51,689 bases of DNA, from NCBI RefSeq assembly GCF_013141695.1, contig NZ_WHNY01000094.1:1-51689 (forward strand), in the 5' to 3' direction. Below the pieces are notes generated by a model, which was not told the origin of the DNA, searched no databases, and saw only the letters and a list, made by a program, of their open reading frames with translations. Of this stretch, positions 8,588 through 16,907 are shown in pieces; position 1 is the stretch's first letter; each line of letters begins with the position of its first letter. The stretch comes from Paenibacillus plantarum. GTDB lineage: Bacteria > Bacillota > Bacilli > Paenibacillales > NBRC-103111. Both the position numbers and the translations under genes were made by a program.

Positions 8588-8671
8588 TTGTAAATATAGG
8601 CTCTTTCCTTATGCGATTCTATTCGATAATTTTGACATTTTAATAGTTTTTTTGTTATTCACCTTTGAGCT

Positions 8672-9592
8672 TCATCCTTTAACTGATCCGAGGAACGACC
8701 CTTTCACAAAATACTTTTGCAAGAAAGGGTATACGATGAGAATCGGAACCGTGGCGAAGACAATTGTGGCTCCCTTCAGAGACTCCTCAATGACGTTGAG
8801 ATTATCCAACGATTGCATCGTTTCCAATGAAGTATCCATCTGGGCAAGGAGCAGTATGTTCCTCAGTTTCACCTGTAACGTATAGAGCGCCGAATCGTCG
8901 ATGTACAGGACGGCTGCAAAATAGGCGTTCCAATGGCCGACCGCATAAAACAGGCTTATCGTTGCCAATACGGCACCGGATAAGGGAAGCACGACCTGTG
9001 CTAAGTAACGCAAATTGCCACAGCCGTCCATGACGGCCGCCTCGCGCAGCTCTTCAGGGAGATCCTGAAAAAAGGATTTCATGATAATAACGTTAAACGC
9101 GCTGATTAAACCTGGTAGCATCAACGCCCATAAGCTGTTCAACAGCCCTAGCGACTTGATCAACAAGTAGCTGGGAATCATACCGCCGCTGAAAACCATG
9201 GTCACAATCATGAAATTCATAAAATATTTGCGTCCCTTCAAATCCTTCCTGGAGAGGGGATAAGCCGTTGTAATCGAGAATAGCATGTTAAGAGCAGTAC
9301 CGACTACCGTAATATAGATGGTTACCCCTAACGATCTGATGATATTGGAATCTGTGACGACCGATTTCATCGCATCAAGCTGAAATTCGACAGGCCAAAG
9401 CACAACTTTACCCGTCTGTATGGCATGGCTGCTGCTGAAGGCATTAGCTAACGTATTAATGAAGGGAAATATACATATGAAAGTGAATAGGATCAGCAGG
9501 GTATAATTAAAAATGTTAAAACTTACATCCCATCCCGAGTACTTGCCGAATAAGCTGCGTCTATTTCCATGTTTGTGTGCAGTAGCCGCCAT
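8672..9592 (-). CDS. carbohydrate ABC transporter permease (LplC/YtcP type)
   Basis: 306 residues, six hydrophobic helices. The EAA-type loop that contacts the ATPase is seen as ELREAAVMDGCGNLRYLAQV at about residues 192-211. The protein matches the MalG-like second permease of CUT1 sugar importers (YtcP/LplC group). It starts 27 nt after the first permease; ATG 9592 has an AGGAG site about 10 nt upstream. It forms the membrane channel with the upstream permease and needs a separate ATPase. In Bacillales this is usually the shared MsmX protein (established for B. subtilis; inferred here). Confidence 0.9.
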   Translation of the reverse strand: MAATAHKHGNRRSLFGKYSGWDVSFNIFNYTLLILFTFICIFPFINTLANAFSSSHAIQTGKVVLWPVEFQLDAMKSVVTDSNIIRSLGVTIYITVVGTALNMLFSITTAYPLSRKDLKGRKYFMNFMIVTMVFSGGMIPSYLLIKSLGLLNSLWALMLPGLISAFNVIIMKSFFQDLPEELREAAVMDGCGNLRYLAQVVLPLSGAVLATISLFYAVGHWNAYFAAVLYIDDSALYTLQVKLRNILLLAQMDTSLETMQSLDNLNVIEESLKGATIVFATVPILIVYPFLQKYFVKGSFLGSVKG

Positions 9593-9619
9593 ATCTCTAC
9601 TCTCCTACTCATTCGAATT

Positions 9620-10579
9620 TTACCAAAGTCCTTCTTTACCCAGACGCTTGGCAAAATAATTCGCACCAAGCACAAGAATAAGATTAATAATGGATTGCGA
9701 CATCCCGATGGCCGTCGTAATTCCGAATTGCCCCTGTTTAATCCCCGAGGAGTACACGTATGTGCTAATGACCTCCGAAATATTCGTAACAACAGGATTC
9801 TGCAAGGCAAAAGGATGCTCAAAACCGATGGATACCATATGACCGATATTGAGAATCAACAGAATAATTACAGTTGGCATAATTCCTGGCAGCGTAATAT
9901 GTACGATTTTTTTCCATCTGCCTGCACCATCCATGACTGCTGCTTCGTACAAAGAAGGATCGATCATCGTCATCGCTGCAAGATAAATAATCGTTCCCCA
10001 TCCCGCTCCTGCCCATACGCTGGACAATGTGTAGATGATGACCCACCAGGTCTCCTCGATCATGAAATAGATCTCTTCCATCCCAAGGAATCTCATCATA
10101 CTATTGACGATCCCATATTTCGGGGAAAGCAGATTATAAATAATCCCGCCCATGATGACCCAAGACATAAAGTGTGGCAAATACAGAAGCGATTGCGATA
10201 TTTTCTTGAAATATTTCGCCCTGATTTCATTCAGCATTAGCGCCAGAATAATCGGTGCTGGGAATCCAACAATAAGGCCTAGAACGTTAAGCAGCAGGGT
10301 ATTGCGGACGATCCGATAGAAATCCTGAATCTGTAGCATCTCTTTGAAATGATGCAGCCCTATCCAATCCGAATCGAAGATCCCTTTGAAGATGTTATAA
10401 TCCTTAAATGCAACGACCAGCCCGAACATCGGAATATAACAAAAAACAAAGAAGAAGATAATGCCTGGGACAAGCAGTAAGTACAAATCGTAATTTTTGA
10501 ACAGCTCTTTTGTAAAAGCGTTTCTTGGTTTACTGTCCGTCTGTGCAATTACATGGCGTTTTTGTGATTGTACTTCCAT
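9620..10579 (-). CDS. ABC transporter permease (LplB type)
   Basis: 319 residues with six main hydrophobic helices and the EAA loop SLYEAAVMDGAGRWKKIVHI at about 210-230. This is the MalF-like first permease of an LplB/YtcQ-type importer. The frame begins at 10603, but AAAGGAGC at 10594-10587 lies 7 nt before the ATG at 10579 (MEVQSQKRH), so that start is used. It is preceded by a perfect cre site. It works with the second permease and the binding lipoprotein to bring oligosaccharides into the cytoplasm, where every enzyme of the locus appears to act. Confidence 0.9.
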   Translation of the reverse strand: MEVQSQKRHVIAQTDSKPRNAFTKELFKNYDLYLLLVPGIIFFFVFCYIPMFGLVVAFKDYNIFKGIFDSDWIGLHHFKEMLQIQDFYRIVRNTLLLNVLGLIVGFPAPIILALMLNEIRAKYFKKISQSLLYLPHFMSWVIMGGIIYNLLSPKYGIVNSMMRFLGMEEIYFMIEETWWVIIYTLSSVWAGAGWGTIIYLAAMTMIDPSLYEAAVMDGAGRWKKIVHITLPGIMPTVIILLILNIGHMVSIGFEHPFALQNPVVTNISEVISTYVYSSGIKQGQFGITTAIGMSQSIINLILVLGANYFAKRLGKEGLW

Positions 10580-10616
10580 ACCCTTGCTCCTTTCTCCAAA
10601 CACGAAACCCCTTAAT

Positions 10617-10630
10617 TGAAAGCGTTTTCT
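10617..10630. promoter_or_regulatory. cre (CcpA) site in front of the permease genes
   Basis: TGAAAGCGTTTTCT matches the cre consensus TGWAARCGYTWNCW at all 14 positions. It overlaps a possible -10 box (minus-strand TATAGA, 10633-10628), which has a weak TGTGCA 17 nt upstream. An internal promoter repressed by CcpA is therefore likely in the 190-bp gap after the M20 gene. Confidence 0.75.
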
Positions 10631-10770
10631 ATACAGGTAAAATAATTCGCTGCACAGCCTATTCTTCTAGGTATGTTGCAAGTGTACTCGCTTGTGAAAA
10701 TGATTGACATGCTAGAAATTTTACTTTTTATTAGTTTTCTTTACTTCATCTTTATATCGCTTACTCTCGG

Positions 10771-12171
10771 TCAATCGATCAATAATTCGTACATGCCCTG
10801 TAAGCAGATTTCGGCATGCTGCATCATATCATCAATAAAGACGAACTCGTCTGCTTGATGTACATGGGTGTCGACACCGCCTGCCAGCCCCGCACCGAAT
10901 GCGACACCATTGTTCCGCATTTTACGGGCATAGGTGCCGGCCCCCATACGCAGCAACACGGCTTCATCTCCTGTGATTTTCTTGTAAGCGCGGCTTAACC
11001 GGACAATGACAGGATGTGTCTCTGGCACATACACGGGAAGCAGATGTCGCGTCAACTCAATATGGATGCCATCCTTGCCCGCTAGAGCGTCAACCGCAGA
11101 TAATATACCAGCGCCGTCATGACTGACCGGATACCGAATATTACATAGTGCTTCCGCACGATGGAGATCACAGGAAATGGTGCGCAAATATACGACCAGT
11201 GCTCCTGAGAAGCTATCGCTACATGCGATACCGAGAGACTGCCCGCCTTTCTCCGCACCAATCTTACTATTGAGGAAGTGCAAGAGGCTGTCCCAATTGG
11301 TAGTAAGTCCTTGTCCACTTAGGAAAGCAACCATGTTTGCTATAGCATTTCGCGATCCTGTTAGACTGTCAGCGAGAAACTCGCTTCCTGCTGTTAACAC
11401 CAAACCGCCATCCTCGTCGTATGCGGCCGACATATTCGCCTGAATGTTGATCGCAGCGTGAAAGTTTGCTACCTGTCTTTCGGTGAGCTGCGTCAGAGAA
11501 AGCGACGCCGTGCAGGTCTCCGGAATGAGTGTAAGCATGTTACCACCCTTCAGAGACAAGATTGTCAGCTGCGTTTTCGTGGAAGACGATTCTTGTTCAC
11601 TGGAGAACACCACGTTCATACTTCCCATTTCCACATTGAAAATAGGGTAGCCAGCATCGGGCGCAAATGCCATTGCTGGAAGCTGCTCCCTCTCGAAATA
11701 GTAGTCGAGGTCTTTCATGCCACTCTCCTCATTCGTACCAAAGATCAATCGGAGACGGCGATTGCCGGTAATGCCTAGATCCATCAGCGTTTTCAGCGCA
11801 TAGAGAGCGACTACGGCTGGTCCTTTGTTATCGGACGCACCTCTTCCGATGATCTTGCCATTCTCAATGACGCCGCCAAACGCCGGGAACGTCCATCCCT
11901 CTCCTTCTTCAACTGTATCCAGATGAACAAGCACGGCAGCGATCTCCTTGCCTTGTCCGTATTCGGCATGACCTGCATACCCGTCCACATTCGTCACTTC
12001 GAATCCTAACGATTCAGCCAGGCTGAGCATATATTGCAAAGCACGATCAACGCCAGCCCCGAACGGTTTTCCCGGCTCCGGGGTGGCCATGATGCTTCTT
12101 ATTTGTACGAGTTCAGAAATACCAGCTGTAATCGCATCCCGATATTTGTGGATTTCGTTCCCAATAATCAT
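10771..12171 (-). CDS. M20-family metallodipeptidase (PepV/Sapep type)
   Basis: 466 residues. Metal ligands of the PepV group are readable: HLDTV (His83, Asp85), GASDNKGP (Asp114), the catalytic EE pair in TNEESG (148-149), an Asp in APDAGYP, and a late His in DTHVHQADE. The frame extends to 12279 but would overlap the next gene; GGGAGGT lies 7 nt before the ATG at 12171 (MIIGNEIHKY). The family cleaves dipeptides or removes amino acids from N-acyl compounds in the cytoplasm. Its place between a uronyl hydrolase and sugar permeases is unusual and hints that the imported glycan carries an amino acid or peptide. No secretion signal. Confidence 0.85.
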   Translation of the reverse strand: MIIGNEIHKYRDAITAGISELVQIRSIMATPEPGKPFGAGVDRALQYMLSLAESLGFEVTNVDGYAGHAEYGQGKEIAAVLVHLDTVEEGEGWTFPAFGGVIENGKIIGRGASDNKGPAVVALYALKTLMDLGITGNRRLRLIFGTNEESGMKDLDYYFEREQLPAMAFAPDAGYPIFNVEMGSMNVVFSSEQESSSTKTQLTILSLKGGNMLTLIPETCTASLSLTQLTERQVANFHAAINIQANMSAAYDEDGGLVLTAGSEFLADSLTGSRNAIANMVAFLSGQGLTTNWDSLLHFLNSKIGAEKGGQSLGIACSDSFSGALVVYLRTISCDLHRAEALCNIRYPVSHDGAGILSAVDALAGKDGIHIELTRHLLPVYVPETHPVIVRLSRAYKKITGDEAVLLRMGAGTYARKMRNNGVAFGAGLAGGVDTHVHQADEFVFIDDMMQHAEICLQGMYELLID

Positions 12172-12209
12172 GTATTTACCTCCCACCTTCCCACAATTGC
12201 TCCGTACAG

Positions 12210-13283
12210 TCAGTCGACATGATGTAAGCTTTCCACCAACATCAGCAGCGTCATCGATTGCCCGTAGGGCATCGGACATATCGGGATATCACGATAGAAC
12301 TGCAGCGTACGCCCCATGCGCGTACCGTAAGATACGCCGTGAACGGCTCCCTTTGCGTCAACCTTATTCATGACCGCTTGCAGAGCCTTCAATCCAACTT
12401 CTTTGTAAACTTCGCTGATATAGCCTTTGCGAACTGCCTTTAGAATGCCGTATGCAAAACCCGCAGTTGCTGAGGTCTCTTCGTAGGATGTCGGATCGTT
12501 CAGCAATGTCGTCCACATCCCGCTCGGTCTTTGCAGCTCAGTCAGCTTCTGAATCTGACGTTCTAGCGAAGAAAGCAAGAATACTTCCACACCTAGCGGT
12601 ATCTTGACGATATCTAGATAGTCGACCAGCCCAGCCGTGTACCACGCATTACCGCGACCCCAGAGCGCTTCCGCGAAATTATGACCCTCCATGAAACTCC
12701 AGCCATGGAAAAACAGTCCCGTTTTCTTATCCGTCAAATACTTCAGATGGACGAGGAACTGACGGATACTTTCTTGTACATAATGATCCTTGGCCAACAA
12801 AATGCCCATCCGGCCCATGAACAGCGCCGTCATATAGAGCGTATCGTCCCACAACTCACCTTCGTTCGCGTTATCGATCGTCTCGTGCGTGATCCCAAAC
12901 TCAGGCGTGCGGGGCATCTCATCTGCTGCATAACTAACCCACTCTTCACATATCCGCAAATACTCTGGATTACGCGTTTCCTCGTACAGGTAACTTAATG
13001 TCAGCAGCGGACACATCGTATTGACGTTTTTTGGAGGGAGCCCCTCGCGAATCCGACTGTCGAACCAATCCGTTAAATACGCAAACACATCACGATTCTG
13101 GGTTTCCTTGTAATACAAATAGAGAGAGAACAAGCCGACTCCCTGGGACCAGTCCCATTTATCCATCGTAATGATGCTGATTGGCGTGTCTTCCTGGATC
13201 GTTGCCTCCAGATTTTTCATTCCGCTAATGACTTTATGAATCAAGATCTCTATCTCTTGCCGCTGTATTTGCGCGATAGTCAC
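12210..13283 (-). CDS. GH88/GH105 unsaturated uronyl (rhamnogalacturonyl) hydrolase, YteR-like
   Basis: 357 residues in an alpha/alpha-barrel pattern. Family marks include WDWSQGVGLF near 43-52, ELWDDTLYMTALFMGRMG near 143 (the Asp pair contains the likely catalytic acid) and LWGRGNAW near 200. These enzymes hydrate the 4,5-double bond left by a polysaccharide lyase and so release the unsaturated uronate. This fits the heparinase-like lyase upstream. AGGAGGT at 13297-13291 lies 7 nt before the GTG at 13283; the GTG at 13292 overlaps this site and is rejected. No signal peptide, so it acts on imported fragments. Confidence 0.9.
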   Translation of the reverse strand: MTIAQIQRQEIEILIHKVISGMKNLEATIQEDTPISIITMDKWDWSQGVGLFSLYLYYKETQNRDVFAYLTDWFDSRIREGLPPKNVNTMCPLLTLSYLYEETRNPEYLRICEEWVSYAADEMPRTPEFGITHETIDNANEGELWDDTLYMTALFMGRMGILLAKDHYVQESIRQFLVHLKYLTDKKTGLFFHGWSFMEGHNFAEALWGRGNAWYTAGLVDYLDIVKIPLGVEVFLLSSLERQIQKLTELQRPSGMWTTLLNDPTSYEETSATAGFAYGILKAVRKGYISEVYKEVGLKALQAVMNKVDAKGAVHGVSYGTRMGRTLQFYRDIPICPMPYGQSMTLLMLVESLHHVD

Positions 13284-13376
13284 GGTAAGCACCTCCTAGT
13301 ACGCACTATAAAGTGCTTGTAACCATAATGTATCGCACACGTCCAGCAGTTTACATACGAGAATCTTACCCTTTTA

Positions 13377-15011
13377 TTAGATTTCTTTACCTCTGTTCTT
13401 ATATTCTTTGGGTGATTGACCTTCAAGCCTCTTGAAAACCTGATAGAAATAGGCGTATTCCTTATACCCTACCATTTCTCCTACTTCATTCACCTTATTT
13501 TTGGGATCCATCAGCAGACGCTTGGCGGTTTCAATTCGAGCCTTAGACACCAAATCCACGAAATTAATACCGGTTTCTGTTCGCAGCAACCTGCTTAGAT
13601 AACTCGAACTCAGACCAAAATGTTCCGCAGTTGACGTCAAGTTGATGGTATCGGCGATATGACTGTTGATGTAATCAATAACCTTTTTGACAACAAGGGA
13701 ATATACCTTTTCCCCGCCTTCTAGCTTCTTTTTGATCGTCCCAATAAACGTTGTGAGGTAGGTAGAAGCTTCCTTCATACTCGTTAGCCGGTATACATCC
13801 TCGAGAATTTGGTCGATGCTTTTACCAAGACCGAACTCATCGCCAGTTACACGGAAATAGTAGCGCGCCACCGCAAGACAAACTTCAGAGAGCAAGCCCT
13901 TCACGACAAGGATATTCCCTTCACTATAAGCCGTAATTTGTTGTAGAAAACGCTCCAAATAAGCCATCACATCTTCGCTGGATTTGTCCTCCAACATTTG
14001 ATTGAATTGCTCCAAATCCTGAATAATCGAATATTTCCCCAGTTCCTTCTCTGGCTGGCTATGATCCGGGAATAACACACTTTCCTCCATCCGGAAAAAG
14101 CTTGAATCCATAATCAAAGAAGCTTCCCGGAAAGCTTCCGGCAGCTCAAGAAGTGATTTATACACGGAACTAACCGCGATATGACAGGAAACCTGCTCTC
14201 TCACATGGGCTATATCAATAAACTCGCTGCAGAAGCTCTGCAGCTTCATTCTGAACTCCCTCTGCGACAATACCTTAGGGAACAAACATACAAATATAAG
14301 ATCATTATTCCGCAGAGACTCAATAACATAGAAATCACGCTTCGCAGTCAACTCATGCGCTTGTTCGGATAGGCGGAGCTGCATCTGCTGCTTAACCTTG
14401 ACAGCGTTCGCTGCACTAGACGGATCCTTTCTATTAGCTATACGGACAATTTGCACAACGTATCGGCTATACACGATATCGAGTTTCTTCACCTGTTCCT
14501 GCATATCGTCTGTTCCTGTAATCAAATCACCGATCAGTTTGCTTCTAAGCGAGGGCATGGCATCGATATGCTGTTTCTCCAACTCGACGAAAGCAGAGGT
14601 AATCTTGACCGTATGCTCATTCGCTCTGCGCTTGTTATCGATCTCTACGACAGCCCCCCCGATTACTCGGCTTAGCTCTTCGTAGTTAATCGGTTTGACA
14701 ATAAAATCAAATACACCGAGTCGAACAGCCCTCTTCGCATATTCAAAATCCTGATAGCCAGTAATTAGAATTGTTTTGGCCAAAGGAAAGTCCGTACTCA
14801 TCTCTTCAGCTAAATCGAGCCCGCTTAAACCGGGCATTTTGATGTCCGTTACGAGAATATCTGGCTGCAGCTCTCTGATTAAACGTTTACCCTCAATGCC
14901 ATCCTCCGCTTGACCGACTACGGTGCAATTCAGCTTATCCCAGGCGATCGTTTGCACAATCGCTTGCCGAATCAGCGGTTTATCGTCTATTACCACTACT
15001 TTGTATGTCAT
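13377..15011 (-). CDS. YesN-type response regulator with AraC DNA-binding domain
   Basis: 544 residues. The receiver domain lies at 1-120, with acidic residues DD9-10, phospho-acceptor Asp56 in LVTDIKMPG, and the conserved Lys in the FIVKPINYEE stretch. A long variable middle region follows, then a C-terminal AraC-type pair of helix-turn-helices from about 440 (INLTSTAEHFGLSSSYLSRL, VNEVGEMVGYKEYAYFYQVF). Its start overlaps the kinase stop as ATGA, so the two are translationally coupled. It probably activates the downstream uptake and hydrolysis genes when the kinase senses an extracellular sugar. Confidence 0.92.
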   Translation of the reverse strand: MTYKVVVIDDKPLIRQAIVQTIAWDKLNCTVVGQAEDGIEGKRLIRELQPDILVTDIKMPGLSGLDLAEEMSTDFPLAKTILITGYQDFEYAKRAVRLGVFDFIVKPINYEELSRVIGGAVVEIDNKRRANEHTVKITSAFVELEKQHIDAMPSLRSKLIGDLITGTDDMQEQVKKLDIVYSRYVVQIVRIANRKDPSSAANAVKVKQQMQLRLSEQAHELTAKRDFYVIESLRNNDLIFVCLFPKVLSQREFRMKLQSFCSEFIDIAHVREQVSCHIAVSSVYKSLLELPEAFREASLIMDSSFFRMEESVLFPDHSQPEKELGKYSIIQDLEQFNQMLEDKSSEDVMAYLERFLQQITAYSEGNILVVKGLLSEVCLAVARYYFRVTGDEFGLGKSIDQILEDVYRLTSMKEASTYLTTFIGTIKKKLEGGEKVYSLVVKKVIDYINSHIADTINLTSTAEHFGLSSSYLSRLLRTETGINFVDLVSKARIETAKRLLMDPKNKVNEVGEMVGYKEYAYFYQVFKRLEGQSPKEYKNRGKEI

Positions 15012-16813
15012 CTGGAGCCCTCCTCCGTTAGGATTGGAAGACGAATCCGAATCGTTGTCCCCTGATCCATTTCACTCATAATGCTTAAACCATATGCTTC
15101 TCCAAATAAGATTTGAATCCGCTTGTGCACACTGATGATCCCGACGTTCGTATGCTTATCCTTCTGTTTCAGTTTCGAGTGCTCTGGTGGGTCGAGCAAG
15201 TGTTCCTTCGTTTCTTCATCGATGCCTACGCCGTTATCGGATACTTCAAGATACAGAACGTCTTCCTTCATCCAGCAGCCGATACTGACAATTCCTTTAC
15301 CTACCTTCTCTTCAATGCCATGCTTGATCGAGTTTTCTACGAGTGGCTGCAGAATGAATTTAGGGACCCTAAAGGCCATCAAGCTCGTGTCAAAATAATA
15401 ATTAACCTCAATTCGATTGCCATAGATGATTTGGTGAATAGATAAATAACTCCTAATAAAATCCACTTCTTCCTGCAGGTAGATAATATCCCCTTTCTTG
15501 CTGATACTCTCTCGCAGCAGCTTTCCGAGAAGGTAGATCATTTCACTGACTTGTTCGTCCCCACGCAGCTTGGCTAAGCTATGAATCGACTCCAATGTAT
15601 TATAGAGAAAATGGGGATCAATCTGGGCCTGCAGCGCTTTATATTCGAACTGCAGCGTGCGATACTCCGCTTTTTGCTTTAGCAGTTTCTCCTCATAGAC
15701 GGTATGGATTAACTCGCTAATCTTCTGAGCCATCGAATTGAATTTCTCCGCTAGCAGCCCTACTTCGTCTCTGCTTCTCGGAACGATAACCTTATGGGTG
15801 AAGTCCACAGAGAAGTGGGTCATGCTCTGGAGCAGCAGTCGAACGTTTCCAGTGATGTTTCTAGAAATGATCACAGCTAGGATGAACGCTAGCAATAGCG
15901 AGACGAGAATGGTGCTTAATGTCCACAATTTGATAACTTCTGTGCCACGTGTTAATTCGTTAACAGCGATGACTTGGATAATCATCCACTTGTCATAGGG
16001 TGTTGAAATTATAGTAGAAATGTACGTCTGCCCTTCAAATTGAAAACCCTGATTGAGACTGGGCTTCTGAGCGTACATCTTATTTTCGATGAAATAGCGG
16101 GTCGGCTCGGAAACAAGCCTGTCAAACATCAGCGGTTCCAATCCCTCATTCAGGATGACGATGTTCCCCTGCGTAAGTTCGTCCACATTCGTGTAGATGC
16201 TGCCGATCAGATTGATGTCCACGCCAACGATAATAATGCCCACATAACGGCTAGATGTAACATCATATACAGCCTTCTCCATGAAGATAACGTTGCTATT
16301 TCCCGGAACCCAGGAAGTGCGGCCACGCTGATCTTTAATCTTCTCGATATCGAGATTCATCAGGTCTTTGTTGTAGTTTTGAGTCGCACTGCGTTCGAAC
16401 CCGTAGGGGTTACCTGCCGTATCGACGACCATAACCGACAAATAATAATCTTTGGAAAACACTAGATCTTTCATAAACTCACTAATGACCTTATTTTTGA
16501 TATACAAATCGGATTCACTTGCATCTTCGGAAATACCTAGCGTCGTATTCAACGTGGAATTACGGAATTGTTGGAATACATGCTCCTCGATGTCCTTGGT
16601 CCGTTTCTCGAGGTTAATCCCTATCTGTTCAATTAAATATTGAGAAAAAACGGACGTATTCTGTTTAATTACGCTGACAGAAACGTAGTAATTAACGAAG
16701 CTAATCATAAGCACTGTTAATAAGATCATAACGGTGAAGGACAGCAGAAACTTCGTACGCAGCTTCAAATTCAGAAATTTGGAAATGACAGTAGACAAAC
16801 ACTTCACCTGCAT
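15008..16813 (-). CDS. YesM-type sensor histidine kinase
   Basis: 601 residues. TM1 lies at about 22-46, an extracellular dCACHE-like sensor at 47-290, TM2 at 294-318 and HAMP to about 372. The His-kinase-family dimerisation segment has phospho-acceptor His401 in QIDPHFLYNT. The ATPase domain has N-box VENSIKHGIEE and G-box DNGVGID. The family pairs with YesN regulators and controls polysaccharide uptake genes in Bacillales. The ATG at 16813 has a poor ribosome site; a TTG at 16798 preceded by AGGTGA is an alternative. A stem-loop lies in the 94-nt gap upstream. Confidence 0.92.
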   Translation of the reverse strand: MQVKCLSTVISKFLNLKLRTKFLLSFTVMILLTVLMISFVNYYVSVSVIKQNTSVFSQYLIEQIGINLEKRTKDIEEHVFQQFRNSTLNTTLGISEDASESDLYIKNKVISEFMKDLVFSKDYYLSVMVVDTAGNPYGFERSATQNYNKDLMNLDIEKIKDQRGRTSWVPGNSNVIFMEKAVYDVTSSRYVGIIIVGVDINLIGSIYTNVDELTQGNIVILNEGLEPLMFDRLVSEPTRYFIENKMYAQKPSLNQGFQFEGQTYISTIISTPYDKWMIIQVIAVNELTRGTEVIKLWTLSTILVSLLLAFILAVIISRNITGNVRLLLQSMTHFSVDFTHKVIVPRSRDEVGLLAEKFNSMAQKISELIHTVYEEKLLKQKAEYRTLQFEYKALQAQIDPHFLYNTLESIHSLAKLRGDEQVSEMIYLLGKLLRESISKKGDIIYLQEEVDFIRSYLSIHQIIYGNRIEVNYYFDTSLMAFRVPKFILQPLVENSIKHGIEEKVGKGIVSIGCWMKEDVLYLEVSDNGVGIDEETKEHLLDPPEHSKLKQKDKHTNVGIISVHKRIQILFGEAYGLSIMSEMDQGTTIRIRLPILTEEGSR

Positions 16814-16829
16814 TCTGATGGAATGGCAA

Positions 16830-16854
16830 GTGCGTGAGCCAGCAGCTCACGCAC
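16830..16854. other. perfect stem-loop between the di-iron gene and the kinase gene
   Basis: GTGCGTGAGC, loop CAGCA, GCTCACGCAC: a perfect 10-bp stem. No T-run follows on either strand, so it is not a standard terminator. It could reduce read-through from the four-gene enzyme block into the kinase-regulator pair, or protect a processed 3' end. Confidence 0.7.
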
Positions 16855-16907
16855 GTATTGTTAGCATTATAAACCTTTCCACGGTAATCGGCTATGGATT
16901 GCGTGCA

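Noticed and set aside
9569..10240. 223-codon plus-strand ORF
   Set aside because: Antisense to the two sugar permeases; no ribosome site or domain.
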